Made by a program: the position numbers and the translations under genes | NCBI GenBank assembly: GCA_025736915.1 | Contig: CP107049.1 | Coordinates: 3,596,001-3,660,000 of the forward strand | Source: Acinetobacter nosocomialis | GTDB lineage: Bacteria; Pseudomonadota; Gammaproteobacteria; Pseudomonadales; Moraxellaceae | Length of the DNA stretch: 64,000 bases | Direction of reading: 5' to 3' | Notes under the pieces: generated by a model | Database searches by the model: none | Told to the model about the DNA's origin: nothing | Seen by the model: only the letters and a program-made list of their open reading frames with translations | In this document: piece by piece, positions 10,701 through 20,419 of the stretch | How the letters are laid out: each line of letters opens with the position of its first letter | Position numbering within the stretch: the stretch's first letter is position 1

Positions 10701-11315
10701 TTCATGTGCTTCGAAATCTTCTTTTTCAACAAAGTGCACATCGTTATGTGCAACTACCCCAATATTATATTTAGCTGCTAACTTGGCAGCTTCTTGAATA
10801 AAATCTTCTTCTCCCGCACGATCAGTACGTGTTAAAGCAAGATAAACTCGATTGCCAAACTTTTCGATCCATTCTTCGAGTAAAGGTTCAGCTTTTTGTG
10901 GGTTAGATGAGCAAAGCATTTGCCCAACATCGCTGTGCTGACCCAGTAAAACAATAATATCTTGGTGTTGTTCTAGAACCCATTCTTTTTGTACACAAGG
11001 GATACTGAGTTGTTGACCTTCAATGAAGCCACGTGAAACAATTTCAGTCATACCTTTCCATCCAACCTCACTCATTGCAAGTAACGTTGCACGATGCTGG
11101 GCATCGTTAAGACGGATGGTGCTACCTAAAATAGGTTTAATACCTTTTTTTAGACAAGAGTTATAAAACTTTACAGCAGCATGCAGGTTGGATAAGTCGG
11201 TAAGTGCCAGCGCAGGCATTTCATCCTTTACAGCAGCCTTGACCAAGTCGGGTATGCGAACAATCGACTCTGTAATCGAAAATTCTGTGTAAATACCGAG
11301 ATGAACAAACTGCAT
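7755..11315 (-). CDS. dnaE: DNA polymerase III alpha subunit
   Basis: An 1186-residue replicative polymerase. An N-terminal PHP domain (about residues 1-280) starts with VHLGIYTEFS, where the metal-binding histidines of active PHP domains are lost, as in other proteobacterial DnaE proteins. The palm carries PDFDVDF near residue 400, with further catalytic-region motifs including PVGPGRGSGAGS. A helix-hairpin-helix and OB region lie in the C-terminal third. A TTG 14 codons upstream is in frame, but ATG at 11315 gives the expected family start. The gene leads a probable dnaE-trmJ-cysE operon. Confidence 0.96.
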   Translation of the reverse strand: MQFVHLGIYTEFSITESIVRIPDLVKAAVKDEMPALALTDLSNLHAAVKFYNSCLKKGIKPILGSTIRLNDAQHRATLLAMSEVGWKGMTEIVSRGFIEGQQLSIPCVQKEWVLEQHQDIIVLLGQHSDVGQMLCSSNPQKAEPLLEEWIEKFGNRVYLALTRTDRAGEEDFIQEAAKLAAKYNIGVVAHNDVHFVEKEDFEAHEARVCIADGYVLADDRRPRLYSPEQHFKTSDEMIELFSDIPSAIENTYHIAKRCNVSLKLGTYFLPEYPIPDGFTIDSYFEHLSKEGLEERLNYLYPVEKRGEDWPEIRKPYDERIDYEVGIILKMGFPGYFLIVMDFIQWAKNNGVPVGPGRGSGAGSLVAYSLKITDLDPLRYDLLFERFLNPERVSMPDFDVDFCIAGRDRVIDYVSRTYGREAVSQIATFGTMAAKGAIRDVARVLGKSYGLADRISKMVPTKPLGVDLATAIEMEPQLKDIVTNPSNPDNDDASEIWEMALKLEGITRNTGKHAGGVVIAPGKITDFSAVLCDADGTNRVAQYDKDDVEAAGLVKFDFLGLRNLTVIEDAIQNINKNRGNDPLNISHVPLDDPKAYSVFADANTTAVFQFESVGMKRMLKEARPSKFEEIIAFVSLYRPGPMDLIPDFIHRMHGGDFEYLHPLLEGVLEPTYGIMVYQEQVMQTAQICAGYTLGGADLLRRAMGKKKPEEMVKQRQIFLEGAGQKGIDESTANHIFDYMEKFAGYGFNKSHAAAYALVAYHTAWLKAHYPAEFMAAVMSSEMQNTDSVVFLIDDCRNNGLEVLPPSVNMSTYHFHASDDKTIVYGLGAIKGVGEQAMQSVIDSRRQQGPYTDLFDFCHRIDLKKINKRTLEALIRAGALDCLGIERSSLMAQLPEAVQAAEQARSNRESGIMDLFGEVEEVQRKPAKPVKPWSDEVRLKGEKDTLGLYLTGHPIDVYRQELKAFIPAKLNEITATRRGVTTVYAGLVLDVANFPNRVVIVLDDGTARIEVSCNHERFQRFKDIIQVERVVVFEGEIYEREGFDRPMGRLNKAFNLNEIRQKRANSIQIKLTHDLMQPSLAKDLQNILLPYCNVDMHQHIAIQLQIDQPYAQAELQLGPQWKVAPLDELLAKLRDYFGKDNIHIEYQVKSKAAKAAEPVRPQPVASPPVDMTIDDALDSYQSEVSQYS

Positions 11316-11483
11316 AAACCAATCCTTAATGCGACCGAAGCATAGTTTAACACGCAAAGTTCAAACGAAATGCTTAATATTTTGGCAACTGTTATGGATT
11401 TTAGTATTTAAACAGAATGTTGAGAACACGAAAGTGGAGGATTGACCAAAGATGGAGTGTATTTTCAAGGAGAGAATTAAGGA

Positions 11484-11517
11484 GAAAAGAACCAGCCCAA
11501 ATCAGTTTGGGCTGGTT
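11484..11517 (-). terminator. Probable terminator of the asparaginase gene
   Basis: A perfect 12-pair stem (AACCAGCCCAAA / TTTGGGCTGGTT) with a four-base loop lies seven bases past the stop codon. On the minus strand it is followed by TCTTTTCTC, a modest U-tract. Confidence 0.65.
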
Positions 11518-11524
11518 GAAAAAC

Positions 11525-13276
<1,752 letters not shown>

Positions 13277-14584
13277 TTAAGCGATCGTTTGTTCTTGTGT
13301 TGTTTTAATTAATACTGGTTCTGGTGACTCTTCAATATCAGCAACTTTGTCACCTTCAAGTTTTGCGACGACTGCGGTAGCAATACTATTACCAACCACA
13401 TTTGTAGCGGTGCGGCCCATATCTAGGAATTGATCAATTCCAAGCAATAATAAAATGCCAGCTTCAGGTAAATGGAACATCGTCAGGGTTGCTGAAATCA
13501 CCACAATAGAAGCTCTCGAAACACCTGCAATACCTTTACTTGTGACCATAAGCGTTAACAAAATTAAGATTTGCTGGGTGAAGCTCAAATCAATATGGTA
13601 AGCCTGCGCAATAAAGAGTACTGCAAATGTGGTGTACATCATTGAACCATCTAGGTTAAATGAATAACCCAAAGGTAAAACGAAACTGGTCACTTTTTTA
13701 GGCACACCGAACTTATTTAGGGCATCCATAACTTTTGGATAAGCCGATTCGCTCGAAGCTGTAGCAAAAGCAAGTGTTACAGGTTCACGAATTAACTTAC
13801 CTAAACGGAAGATATCTTTTTTAAGTACGATTGCACCAACAGAGAACAAAATGATCCAAAGTAATAAAAGACCGAAGTAGAACTCTGCAATTAAAATACC
13901 GTAGTCAACAATTAAGCCTAGGCCTTGTACAGTAATTGCAGATGCAATCGCTGCAAACACTGCTACAGGTGCAAATTTCATGACGTAATCAGTAATACGG
14001 AACATGATTTTACTGAGTTCATCCGTTAGACGAATAATAACGGAGTCTTTTTCTTTACCCTGATTGACATAAGCAAGTGCTGAACCAAAGAAAATAGCAA
14101 ATACAAGCACTTGTAAAATATCATTGTTCGCCATGGCTTCTGCAATACTGCGCGGGAATACATGGCTTAAGAATGATTGTAGTGTAAAGCCAGTAGTCGC
14201 TGGGAGAGTGGCGCTACTGAGTTCTTGAGCTGTTGGTAATACTAAATTTAATGCTGCGCCAGGCTGGAAAAAGTTGACTAAGCCCATACCGATTGCAAGC
14301 GATACAAACGACGCAGTAATAAACCAAGTCATTGATTTAAGCGTGATACTACCAATAGAAGTTGATTTACCCATAGATACAATGCCAGACACAATTGTGG
14401 CAAATACCAATGGAGCAATAATCATTTTGATGAGACGTAAAAAGATATCTGTGACGATATTAAAATAAGAAGCGATTTGTTTCAGTTGCTCACCTTCATT
14501 AAAGAAGTGGTGACAGATCCAACCCGTCAATACTCCTAATAAAATAGCAACCACAATATACTTGAGCAATTTCTTTTGCTTCAT
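13277..14584 (-). CDS. gltP: Dicarboxylate/amino acid:cation symporter (glutamate/aspartate)
   Basis: A 435-residue inner-membrane transporter of the DAACS family, which imports glutamate, aspartate or C4-dicarboxylates with protons or sodium. The fold's landmarks are present: the serine-rich re-entrant loop ATASSESAYPK, the TM7 substrate/cation motif NLDGSMMY (a variant of NMDGT), the second loop GIAGVSRAS, and the TM8 D-x-x-R-T-x-x-N segment DMGRTATNVVGN. The C-terminal tail is charged. The gltP name is by similarity to H+/glutamate members; dctA-like substrates cannot be excluded. Confidence 0.85.
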   Translation of the reverse strand: MKQKKLLKYIVVAILLGVLTGWICHHFFNEGEQLKQIASYFNIVTDIFLRLIKMIIAPLVFATIVSGIVSMGKSTSIGSITLKSMTWFITASFVSLAIGMGLVNFFQPGAALNLVLPTAQELSSATLPATTGFTLQSFLSHVFPRSIAEAMANNDILQVLVFAIFFGSALAYVNQGKEKDSVIIRLTDELSKIMFRITDYVMKFAPVAVFAAIASAITVQGLGLIVDYGILIAEFYFGLLLLWIILFSVGAIVLKKDIFRLGKLIREPVTLAFATASSESAYPKVMDALNKFGVPKKVTSFVLPLGYSFNLDGSMMYTTFAVLFIAQAYHIDLSFTQQILILLTLMVTSKGIAGVSRASIVVISATLTMFHLPEAGILLLLGIDQFLDMGRTATNVVGNSIATAVVAKLEGDKVADIEESPEPVLIKTTQEQTIA

Positions 14585-14773
14585 ATGAACCTCTATCCTT
14601 TGGGTTCAATCATCTTTTAGATGGGCTAGAGATGATTGAAAAGCTTTCCTTGTAACTTCAGTTCGGTCCTTTAACTGATTTCATCTTCCTAAATCTGCAT
14701 CAGTGTTAACCGAATCGAATATGGTGATGTTGTTATGGAAAGGGATTGTTGCTCGATTTTGAAGCAGTGTGAA

Positions 14774-14808
14774 ATGCAAAAAAATATCAACTCATGCATT
14801 TTTTGCAT
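14774..14808. promoter_or_regulatory. Nested TGCA palindromes upstream of gltP
   Basis: ATGCAAAAAA (14774-14783) and TTTTTTGCAT (14799-14808) form a perfect ten-base inverted repeat. The right half is itself a palindrome, ATGCA-N5-TGCAT (14794-14808). This looks like an operator for a dimeric regulator, but the regulator is unknown. Confidence 0.3.
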
Positions 14809-15003
14809 AATTACTAAAAAGCAAATAGAGGAAAAATATAATAATTTAATCGAATGGTAAAAAATATAGGTTTCTTTTTAAGGAGGAAAAGTGTTGAATT
14901 AAATTTATTAAAAATATATATGAATCAATATATTAATTTAATTTATTAATTTTTTTAAATAGAAGTGAATAAATTTTAAATGCATATATAGATGATGTAA
15001 AAA

Positions 15004-15038
15004 ACAAAAAAGGCATCTAATTTAAGATGCCTTTTTTA
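15004..15038 (-). terminator. Terminator of alaA
   Basis: AAAAAAGGCATCT / AGATGCCTTTTTT stem with a six-base loop, starting 12 bases past the stop on the minus strand. Confidence 0.85.
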
Positions 15039-15049
15039 TTATGCATTTT

Positions 15050-16480
15050 TTAACGGCGATTTGCTAAGAAACGACCTAAACGACCAATTGCTTCACGTAA
15101 TTCATTTTCTGCTGGTAAGAAAACAACGCGGAAATGGTCTGGTGTTGGCCAGTTAAATCCCGTTCCTTGTACTAAAAGTACTTTTTCGGCACGAAGTAAA
15201 TCTAACATTAATTTTTCATCGTCTTCGATTGGGTAAATATTAGGATCAAGTCGTGGGAAACAATACATTGCACCTTCTGGTTTTACACAGCTTACCCCAG
15301 GAATTTCATTTAACATTTCCCATGCGATATTGCGCTGTTCATATAAACGACCACCCGGGCGGATCAAGTCATTAATGGATTGATAGCCACCAAGAGCAGT
15401 TTGAATTGCATATTGAGCTTGTACGTTTGCACATAAACGCATAGAAGCCAACATGTCTAGGCCTTCAATATAATCTAATGCACGACTTCTATCGCCTGTG
15501 ATTGCCATCCAACCTGAACGGAAACCCGCAATACGATAAGCTTTTGATAAGCCATTAAACGAAATACATAGCTGATCGCCGGCTAAAGAGGCAACTGAAA
15601 CGTGCTCAATTCCGTCATAAACAATTTTGTCGTAAATTTCGTCAGCAAATAGAATGAGGTCGTATTTCTTGGCAAGTGCCACAATTTGTTCAAGCACGTG
15701 GCGTGGATATACCGAACCAGTTGGATTGTTCGGGTTAATGATCACAATACCGCGCGTATTTGAAGTAATTTTACTTTCAATATCGGCAATATCTGGATAC
15801 CAGCTATTTTCTTCATCGCATTTATAGTGAATGGCTGTACCACCTGAAAGGTTAACGGCTGCTGTCCAAAGCGGATAGTCCGGCATTGGAATGAGCATTT
15901 CATCGCCATCGTCAAGTAGACCTTGCATAGCCATTACAATAAGTTCAGACACACCGTTACCAATATACACGTCATTAACGTGCATATTTAGGATGCCTTT
16001 TTGCTGGTAATACTGGCAGATCGCTTTACGTGCTGGAAAGATACCTTTCGAATCAACATAGCCAATTGCATTTGGCAGGTTTAAAGCAACGTCATTAATA
16101 ATTTCTTGTGGTGCTTCAAAACCAAATGGAGCAGGGTTGCCGATATTTAGCTTAATGATTTTATGTCCTTGCTCTTCCATTTCATTGGCGGCTCGTAATA
16201 CAGGTCCGCGAATGTCATAACAAACATGCTCAAGCTTCGATGATTTCTTAATTTCACGAGAAGTTGGCATGGATTGGAGAGTAGCAGTATTTTTAGACAT
16301 AGCTGGATTCACTTTTGCATATCGGTATAAATAACTTTTAAATGTTTTAACTGTCACCAAATTCAGATCGTGTTGATCTTTTAGTAATTCAACAATTTTT
16401 TCATGGGTAAAGCCCGATTGCTGATACTGTTTGATAACTGGTAATAGTTGCTGGAAAAGCACACTTTTTTTCTGAGACAT
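15050..16480 (-). CDS. alaA: Glutamate-pyruvate (alanine) aminotransferase with an extra N-terminal segment
   Basis: A 476-residue PLP enzyme, fold type I, that interconverts pyruvate plus glutamate with alanine plus 2-oxoglutarate. From about residue 76 it follows Escherichia coli AlaA closely: SSKLE-VCYDIRGPVL, LNIGNPAPFGF, the NPNNPTGSVY and FADEIYDKI segments, and the PLP lysine in NGLSKAYR. The first 70 or so residues are extra. They predict as two or three helices with a pattern like small helix-turn-helix DNA-binding modules (GFTHEKIVELL followed by VKTFKSYLYRY). AGGAC six bases before the first ATG supports translation of this extension. An internal ATG at 16300 lacks a ribosome-binding site. 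Confidence 0.9.
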   Translation of the reverse strand: MSQKKSVLFQQLLPVIKQYQQSGFTHEKIVELLKDQHDLNLVTVKTFKSYLYRYAKVNPAMSKNTATLQSMPTSREIKKSSKLEHVCYDIRGPVLRAANEMEEQGHKIIKLNIGNPAPFGFEAPQEIINDVALNLPNAIGYVDSKGIFPARKAICQYYQQKGILNMHVNDVYIGNGVSELIVMAMQGLLDDGDEMLIPMPDYPLWTAAVNLSGGTAIHYKCDEENSWYPDIADIESKITSNTRGIVIINPNNPTGSVYPRHVLEQIVALAKKYDLILFADEIYDKIVYDGIEHVSVASLAGDQLCISFNGLSKAYRIAGFRSGWMAITGDRSRALDYIEGLDMLASMRLCANVQAQYAIQTALGGYQSINDLIRPGGRLYEQRNIAWEMLNEIPGVSCVKPEGAMYCFPRLDPNIYPIEDDEKLMLDLLRAEKVLLVQGTGFNWPTPDHFRVVFLPAENELREAIGRLGRFLANRR

Positions 16481-16524
16481 GTTTTGTCCTATACAACCGT
16501 GCCAAACAAGAATAGCACCATCTT

Positions 16525-16604
16525 TGCTTCCTTGAAAGAAAATAAAGCATAAATCTGCTTACTTTTGTTTTTATAATTTGCTTACCTTTTGCTTTCCATT
16601 GCTT
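16525..16604. repeat. Five TGCTT direct repeats between alaA and msrB
   Basis: TGCTT occurs at 16525, 16556, 16579, 16590 and 16600; two copies read TGCTTAC, and the last three are spaced 10-11 bases, about one helical turn. They lie in the divergent control region. An operator array is possible. Confidence 0.3.
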
Positions 16605-16720
16605 AGATGATTAAATTCCAACAAATTTTACGTTCAGAGACTAGTGTTTTTTTGATGAATGGCGTAAATATAAAATACGATTATCAATTTATGTTTACAT
16701 CAGAATAAAAGGTGCAGCTC

Positions 16721-17140
16721 ATGGGAAAAGTTAATAAAACAGACCGGGAATGGCAAAGAGAGTTATCACCAGAAGAATATCGGATAACGCGACAAAAGGG
16801 CACTGAACCAGCTTTTACGGGGCAATACTGGAACACTAAGCAACATGGTACTTATGTTTGTCGTTGTTGTGGCGCGGAATTGTTCTCGTCAGATGCAAAA
16901 TACGATAGCGGTTGCGGCTGGCCAAGTTTCTTTCGTCCAGTAAATGGAACAGTCATTGAAGAACATGAAGATTTAACGCATGGTATGGTCAGAACAGAAA
17001 TTGTTTGTCATGATTGCGAAGCTCATCTTGGGCATGTTTTTGAAGATGGACCACAGCCGACTGGTTTGCGCTACTGTGTGAACTCGGCATCATTACAACT
17101 TAAAACACAAGAAAAAAATGACGAGGAAACTTATCCATGA
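16721..17140 (+). CDS. msrB: Peptide methionine (R)-S-oxide reductase
   Basis: A 139-residue enzyme that repairs methionine-R-sulfoxide in proteins. Zinc-binding pairs CRCC and CHDC flank the core, GCGWPSF is the substrate-binding motif, and the catalytic cysteine is in RYCVNSASL near the C-terminus. ATG at 16721, preceded by AAGG at suitable spacing, is preferred over an in-frame GTG three codons upstream. The stop overlaps the next start (ATGA), so it is co-translated with the glutathione peroxidase, forming an oxidative-repair pair. Confidence 0.94.
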   Translation: MGKVNKTDREWQRELSPEEYRITRQKGTEPAFTGQYWNTKQHGTYVCRCCGAELFSSDAKYDSGCGWPSFFRPVNGTVIEEHEDLTHGMVRTEIVCHDCEAHLGHVFEDGPQPTGLRYCVNSASLQLKTQEKNDEETYP

Positions 17141-17622
17141 GTAACATTTATCAGTTTGAAGCTGAATTGTTAGAAGGTGATATTAAGCAATTTGCTGATT
17201 ACAAAGGTAAAGTTTTATTAATTGTAAATACTGCCAGTAAATGTGGTTTTACTCCACAATTTGCAGGTCTCGAAAAACTTTATGAAAAATATAAAGATCA
17301 AGGTTTAGAAGTTTTAGGTTTTCCCTGCAATCAGTTTGGTGGGCAAGATCCAGGAAATAATAAAGAAATCGGAGCATTCTGCCAGCGAAATTATGGGGTG
17401 AAGTTCCCTATGTTTGCCAAAGTAGATGTAAAAGGGCCAGAAGCTCATGTGATTTTTAGATATTTAACACGTGAAGCAAAAGGAATTTTGGGAAGCAGTA
17501 GCATTAAATGGAACTTTACCAAGTTTTTAGTTGGCAAAGATGGCTCAGTTTTGAATCGTTATGCGCCTACAACCAAACCAGAAGCATTAGAAGCCGATAT
17601 TGAAAAAGCATTAGCGGGCTAA
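17137..17622 (+). CDS. Glutathione peroxidase family protein (cysteine type)
   Basis: A 161-residue thiol peroxidase of the GPx family, similar to Btu[12 protein letters not shown] holds the peroxidatic cysteine in place of selenocysteine, FPCNQFGGQ holds the conserved second-site Cys and Gln, and [12 protein letters not shown] carries the Trp-Asn part of the active site. Cysteine-type bacterial members often use thioredoxin rather than glutathione. There is no signal peptide, so it is cytoplasmic. Its start overlaps the msrB stop by four bases. Confidence 0.92.
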   Translation: MSNIYQFEAELLEGDIKQFADYKGKVLLIVNTASKCGFTPQFAGLEKLYEKYKDQGLEVLGFPCNQFGGQDPGNNKEIGAFCQRNYGVKFPMFAKVDVKGPEAHVIFRYLTREAKGILGSSSIKWNFTKFLVGKDGSVLNRYAPTTKPEALEADIEKALAG

Positions 17623-17630
17623 TCAATTCA

Positions 17631-18467
17631 ATGAACGCTATTCCTCAAACTTTCGAGTTTTGGCAAGATCGGCGAATGCCATATGTTGAAACTCGAAGGT
17701 CGTGTTTTAGCCGAACATGTTATAAGTCTCATAGCCATCCAACATTTTCTATTGGGGCTATTGATGAAGGGAATAGTGTTTTTCAAAGTTCTTTTGGCAC
17801 TGCTCAAGAGATCTCCGCGGGTACTCTAGTTATTGTGCCCGCACATATTGAACATTCTTGTAACCCGAAGCCAAATGAGGCTTGGAGTTACCAAATGCTG
17901 CATTTAAATATAGCTTGGTTAAGTCAGTTATATTCAGAATTTCAAGAACAAGGTTTTGATTTGCATCTACCTCAGCATAAGCCGCTCATTATAAAGGACG
18001 ACTCTTTATATGAAGCTTTTACTGAAATGAATGAGACACTATTTGATTCGCAAAAATTAATTCTTGAAAAAGAACAATCGCTTCTTCATTGTCTTATACA
18101 TTTGTTATTGCCTCATTTTATTTTAGAAGAAATACAAAAACCTCAATATTTATATAAAGATTTTCTAAATTTGGTCGATGTGATTAATTCTTCTGAGAAT
18201 TTTATTTCTTTAGAGGAACTGGCCCAGCAGGTTGGTTTGAGCAGATACGCAATCATACGGCTATTTAAAGCAAATGTTGGTTTAACACCGCATGCCTTTC
18301 AAATAAATTTAAAGATTAACCAAGCTCGAGAACTCCTTAAACAAGGAATTTCACTCGCAGAGCTGGCTGTCAATTTAGGCTTTAGTGATCAAAGTCATTT
18401 TCATAAAGCATTTAAAGCACATACTGGCGTTACTCCTCGACAGTTCCAACTTGCAGCCGCGCAATAA
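17631..18467 (+). CDS. AraC-family transcriptional regulator
   Basis: A 278-residue regulator. The N-terminal half looks like a cupin sensor (HSHPTFSIGAIDEG and a later HIEHSCNP). The C-terminal 100 residues contain the two AraC helix-turn-helix motifs: SLEELAQQVGLSRYAIIRLFKANVGLTPHAFQ, and LAELAVNLGFSDQSHFHKAFKAHTGVTPRQFQ shown here by their key residues. It starts eight bases after the peroxidase stop with no strong ribosome-binding site; an internal ATG at 17676 is an alternative. AraC regulators of this type often control a following LysE exporter, as found here. Confidence 0.88.
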   Translation: MNAIPQTFEFWQDRRMPYVETRRSCFSRTCYKSHSHPTFSIGAIDEGNSVFQSSFGTAQEISAGTLVIVPAHIEHSCNPKPNEAWSYQMLHLNIAWLSQLYSEFQEQGFDLHLPQHKPLIIKDDSLYEAFTEMNETLFDSQKLILEKEQSLLHCLIHLLLPHFILEEIQKPQYLYKDFLNLVDVINSSENFISLEELAQQVGLSRYAIIRLFKANVGLTPHAFQINLKINQARELLKQGISLAELAVNLGFSDQSHFHKAFKAHTGVTPRQFQLAAAQ

Positions 18468-18531
18468 TTTACAAGAAATAATTCGCTTCTATTTTTAAGA
18501 TTTTCCAGACTGTTTTATAGATGAAGCTGTT

Positions 18532-19164
18532 ATGGAAGTTTTTTTAGTTATTGCATTTACTCATTTCTTAGCATTGTTATCTCCGGGTCCAGATTTCTTT
18601 TTAATTCTCACTAGTCTTCTGCAAAAAGGACGCGGTTATACCTATGGTGTTGTTTTGGGCATTACTTTCGGAAATGCTTTAATTTTAGCTGCATGTTTGT
18701 TTGGTTTTATGCTGCTTGGAGATTTGAGCAGTAGCATTCTTACATTATTGAAATGGCTTGGTGCAGCTTATTTAGCTTATTTGAGTTTTCTTTGCTTTAA
18801 GGCAGCCAGATCTAGTACTTTATCTTTTTCAACTGAAGACAATAATTTAAGTGATCAAGCCAACCTTAAGCAAAACAAAATTAAAAGTTTAATGTTAGGT
18901 GTGCAGTCTAGTCTTCTAAATCCTAAAAATATTATGTTTTATAGTAGTTTGATGCTGCTTATACAATATAAGTTCAGCTTAATTCAAAAACTGCTCATGA
19001 GCACATGGATGGTTGGAGTCGTTCTTGGTTGGAATATTCTACTGATTGGATTACTTGCTCAGGGGCAGGTTTTAGACAAAATTAAGCGCTCTGCGACAGG
19101 TTTATACTATTGTTCTAGTGTTGCTTTTATTATTTTTGCTGTGCTTTTGATTACCTATAAATAG
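18532..19164 (+). CDS. LysE/RhtB-family amino acid exporter
   Basis: A 210-residue inner-membrane protein with six probable membrane segments. The N-terminal family motif LLSPGPDFFLI-T-LLQKGR lies near residues 16-36, followed by G-x-x-x-G-N in the second helix region. Members export amino acids such as homoserine, threonine or leucine; the substrate here cannot be read from sequence. It lies 64 bases after the AraC gene, on the same strand, and is the obvious target of that regulator. Confidence 0.88.
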   Translation: MEVFLVIAFTHFLALLSPGPDFFLILTSLLQKGRGYTYGVVLGITFGNALILAACLFGFMLLGDLSSSILTLLKWLGAAYLAYLSFLCFKAARSSTLSFSTEDNNLSDQANLKQNKIKSLMLGVQSSLLNPKNIMFYSSLMLLIQYKFSLIQKLLMSTWMVGVVLGWNILLIGLLAQGQVLDKIKRSATGLYYCSSVAFIIFAVLLITYK

Positions 19165-19174
19165 TGTTATAGCC

Positions 19175-19212
19175 CAGTTGTATAGTCTTGATGTTTAAAG
19201 ACTATACAACTG
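19175..19212. repeat. 15-bp intergenic hairpin without a U-tract
   Basis: CAGTTGTATAGTCTT (19175-19189) and AAGACTATACAACTG (19198-19212) are perfect inverted copies with an eight-base loop. It sits between the convergent LysE and dapC genes. Neither side has a run of T, so it is not a textbook terminator, though it may act as one or protect 3' ends. Confidence 0.6.
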
Positions 19213-19224
19213 CTAAGAATAGAC

Positions 19225-20394
19225 TTAAAGAACTGCTTTTAAACGTTTAACAACTTCTTCACATTGTGCCAAATCTGCTACTAAAGCCATACGCACATGA
19301 TTGGCACCAGGGTTACCTTGTTCGGTATCACGAGATAGATAACGACCCGGTAAAACTTTAATGTGTGCTTTTTCCATCAGCATTTTGGCAAAAGTTTCAT
19401 CATTATCAACTTTTAGCCAATAGTAAAAACCAGCATCAGGTTTTTGTAATGGCAGTAAATGGCCTAGCTCAGATTGGAATAAGTCAAATTTTGCTCGATA
19501 TTGCTTACGGTTTTCTTCAACATGGTTTTCATCATTCCATGCCGCAATTGATGCAAGTTGATGTTGAACAGGCATTGCTGCACCATGATAGGTACGATAC
19601 TGCAAATATGGTTTTAATAATTCTGCATCACCCGCTACAAAACCTGAGCGTAAACCCGGCAAGTTTGAACGTTTAGACAGTGAATGAAATACGACACAGT
19701 TTTTATAGTCATCACGACCAAGTTCTGCACAAACCTCTAATAAACCTGTAGGTGCTTGCTCGAACCAAAGTTCTGAATAGCATTCGTCAGAAGCAATAAC
19801 AAAATTATATTGATCAGATAATGCAATTAGCTTTTTAAATTGTTCTTTAGAAAGCACAGTACCTGTTGGGTTCCCTGGTGTACATACAAAAAGAAGGGCT
19901 GTTTTTTCCCAAACTTCTGCTGGTACGGCATCAAAATCACCTAAGTAACCGTTTTCTTCTGTGCAATTAATGAAGTATGGCTTTGCGCCGGCAAGTAATG
20001 CTGCACCTTCATAAATTTGATAAAACGGGTTTGGCATTACCACATATGGTGCATCTTCACGGTTAATTAATGCCTGTACAAAAGAGAAAATCCCTTCACG
20101 TGTACCAGACACAGGCAAGATGTGGTTTTCAGCACTAATACTATTCAGTTTAAAGCGCTTAGTTAGCCAATCTGCAATGCTTTGGCGAAGCTCTGGTAAG
20201 CCTTTACTGTTTGGATAAGTGGATAGATGGTTAAAGTTATCAATAATAGCCTGTTTAACAAACTCTGGTGCTGGGTGCTTCGGTTCGCCAATTGATAGAG
20301 GAATCAAGGGAAGGTTAGCTGGGGTAATATCCTTAAAAAGTTGGTTTAACTTTTCAAATGGATACGGATGTAATAACGACAAGCTAGAGTTCAT
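19225..20394 (-). CDS. dapC: N-succinyldiaminopimelate aminotransferase
   Basis: A 389-residue PLP-dependent class I/II aminotransferase of the lysine/diaminopimelate pathway. IPLSIGEPKHPAP opens the conserved core, TPGNPTGTV and SDECYSELWFE carry cofactor contacts, and the PLP lysine is in HSLSKRSNLPGLRSG, the SNLPG form being typical of DapC. ATG at 20394 is chosen because it falls 25 bases after the glnD stop and matches the usual N-terminus; an upstream ATG would overlap glnD. It is likely co-transcribed with glnD. Confidence 0.92.
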   Translation of the reverse strand: MNSSLSLLHPYPFEKLNQLFKDITPANLPLIPLSIGEPKHPAPEFVKQAIIDNFNHLSTYPNSKGLPELRQSIADWLTKRFKLNSISAENHILPVSGTREGIFSFVQALINREDAPYVVMPNPFYQIYEGAALLAGAKPYFINCTEENGYLGDFDAVPAEVWEKTALLFVCTPGNPTGTVLSKEQFKKLIALSDQYNFVIASDECYSELWFEQAPTGLLEVCAELGRDDYKNCVVFHSLSKRSNLPGLRSGFVAGDAELLKPYLQYRTYHGAAMPVQHQLASIAAWNDENHVEENRKQYRAKFDLFQSELGHLLPLQKPDAGFYYWLKVDNDETFAKMLMEKAHIKVLPGRYLSRDTEQGNPGANHVRMALVADLAQCEEVVKRLKAVL

Positions 20395-20419
20395 TAAACA
20401 GTTACCAAGTAGTTGAGTT

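Larger units (their letters stand above)
14585..15049. other. Gene-free region upstream of the symporter gene
   Basis: This 465-base stretch holds the gltP control region and the alaA terminator. About 190 bases upstream of gltP is a cluster of TGCA palindromes (see separate entry). No coding sequence is apparent. Confidence 0.5.
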
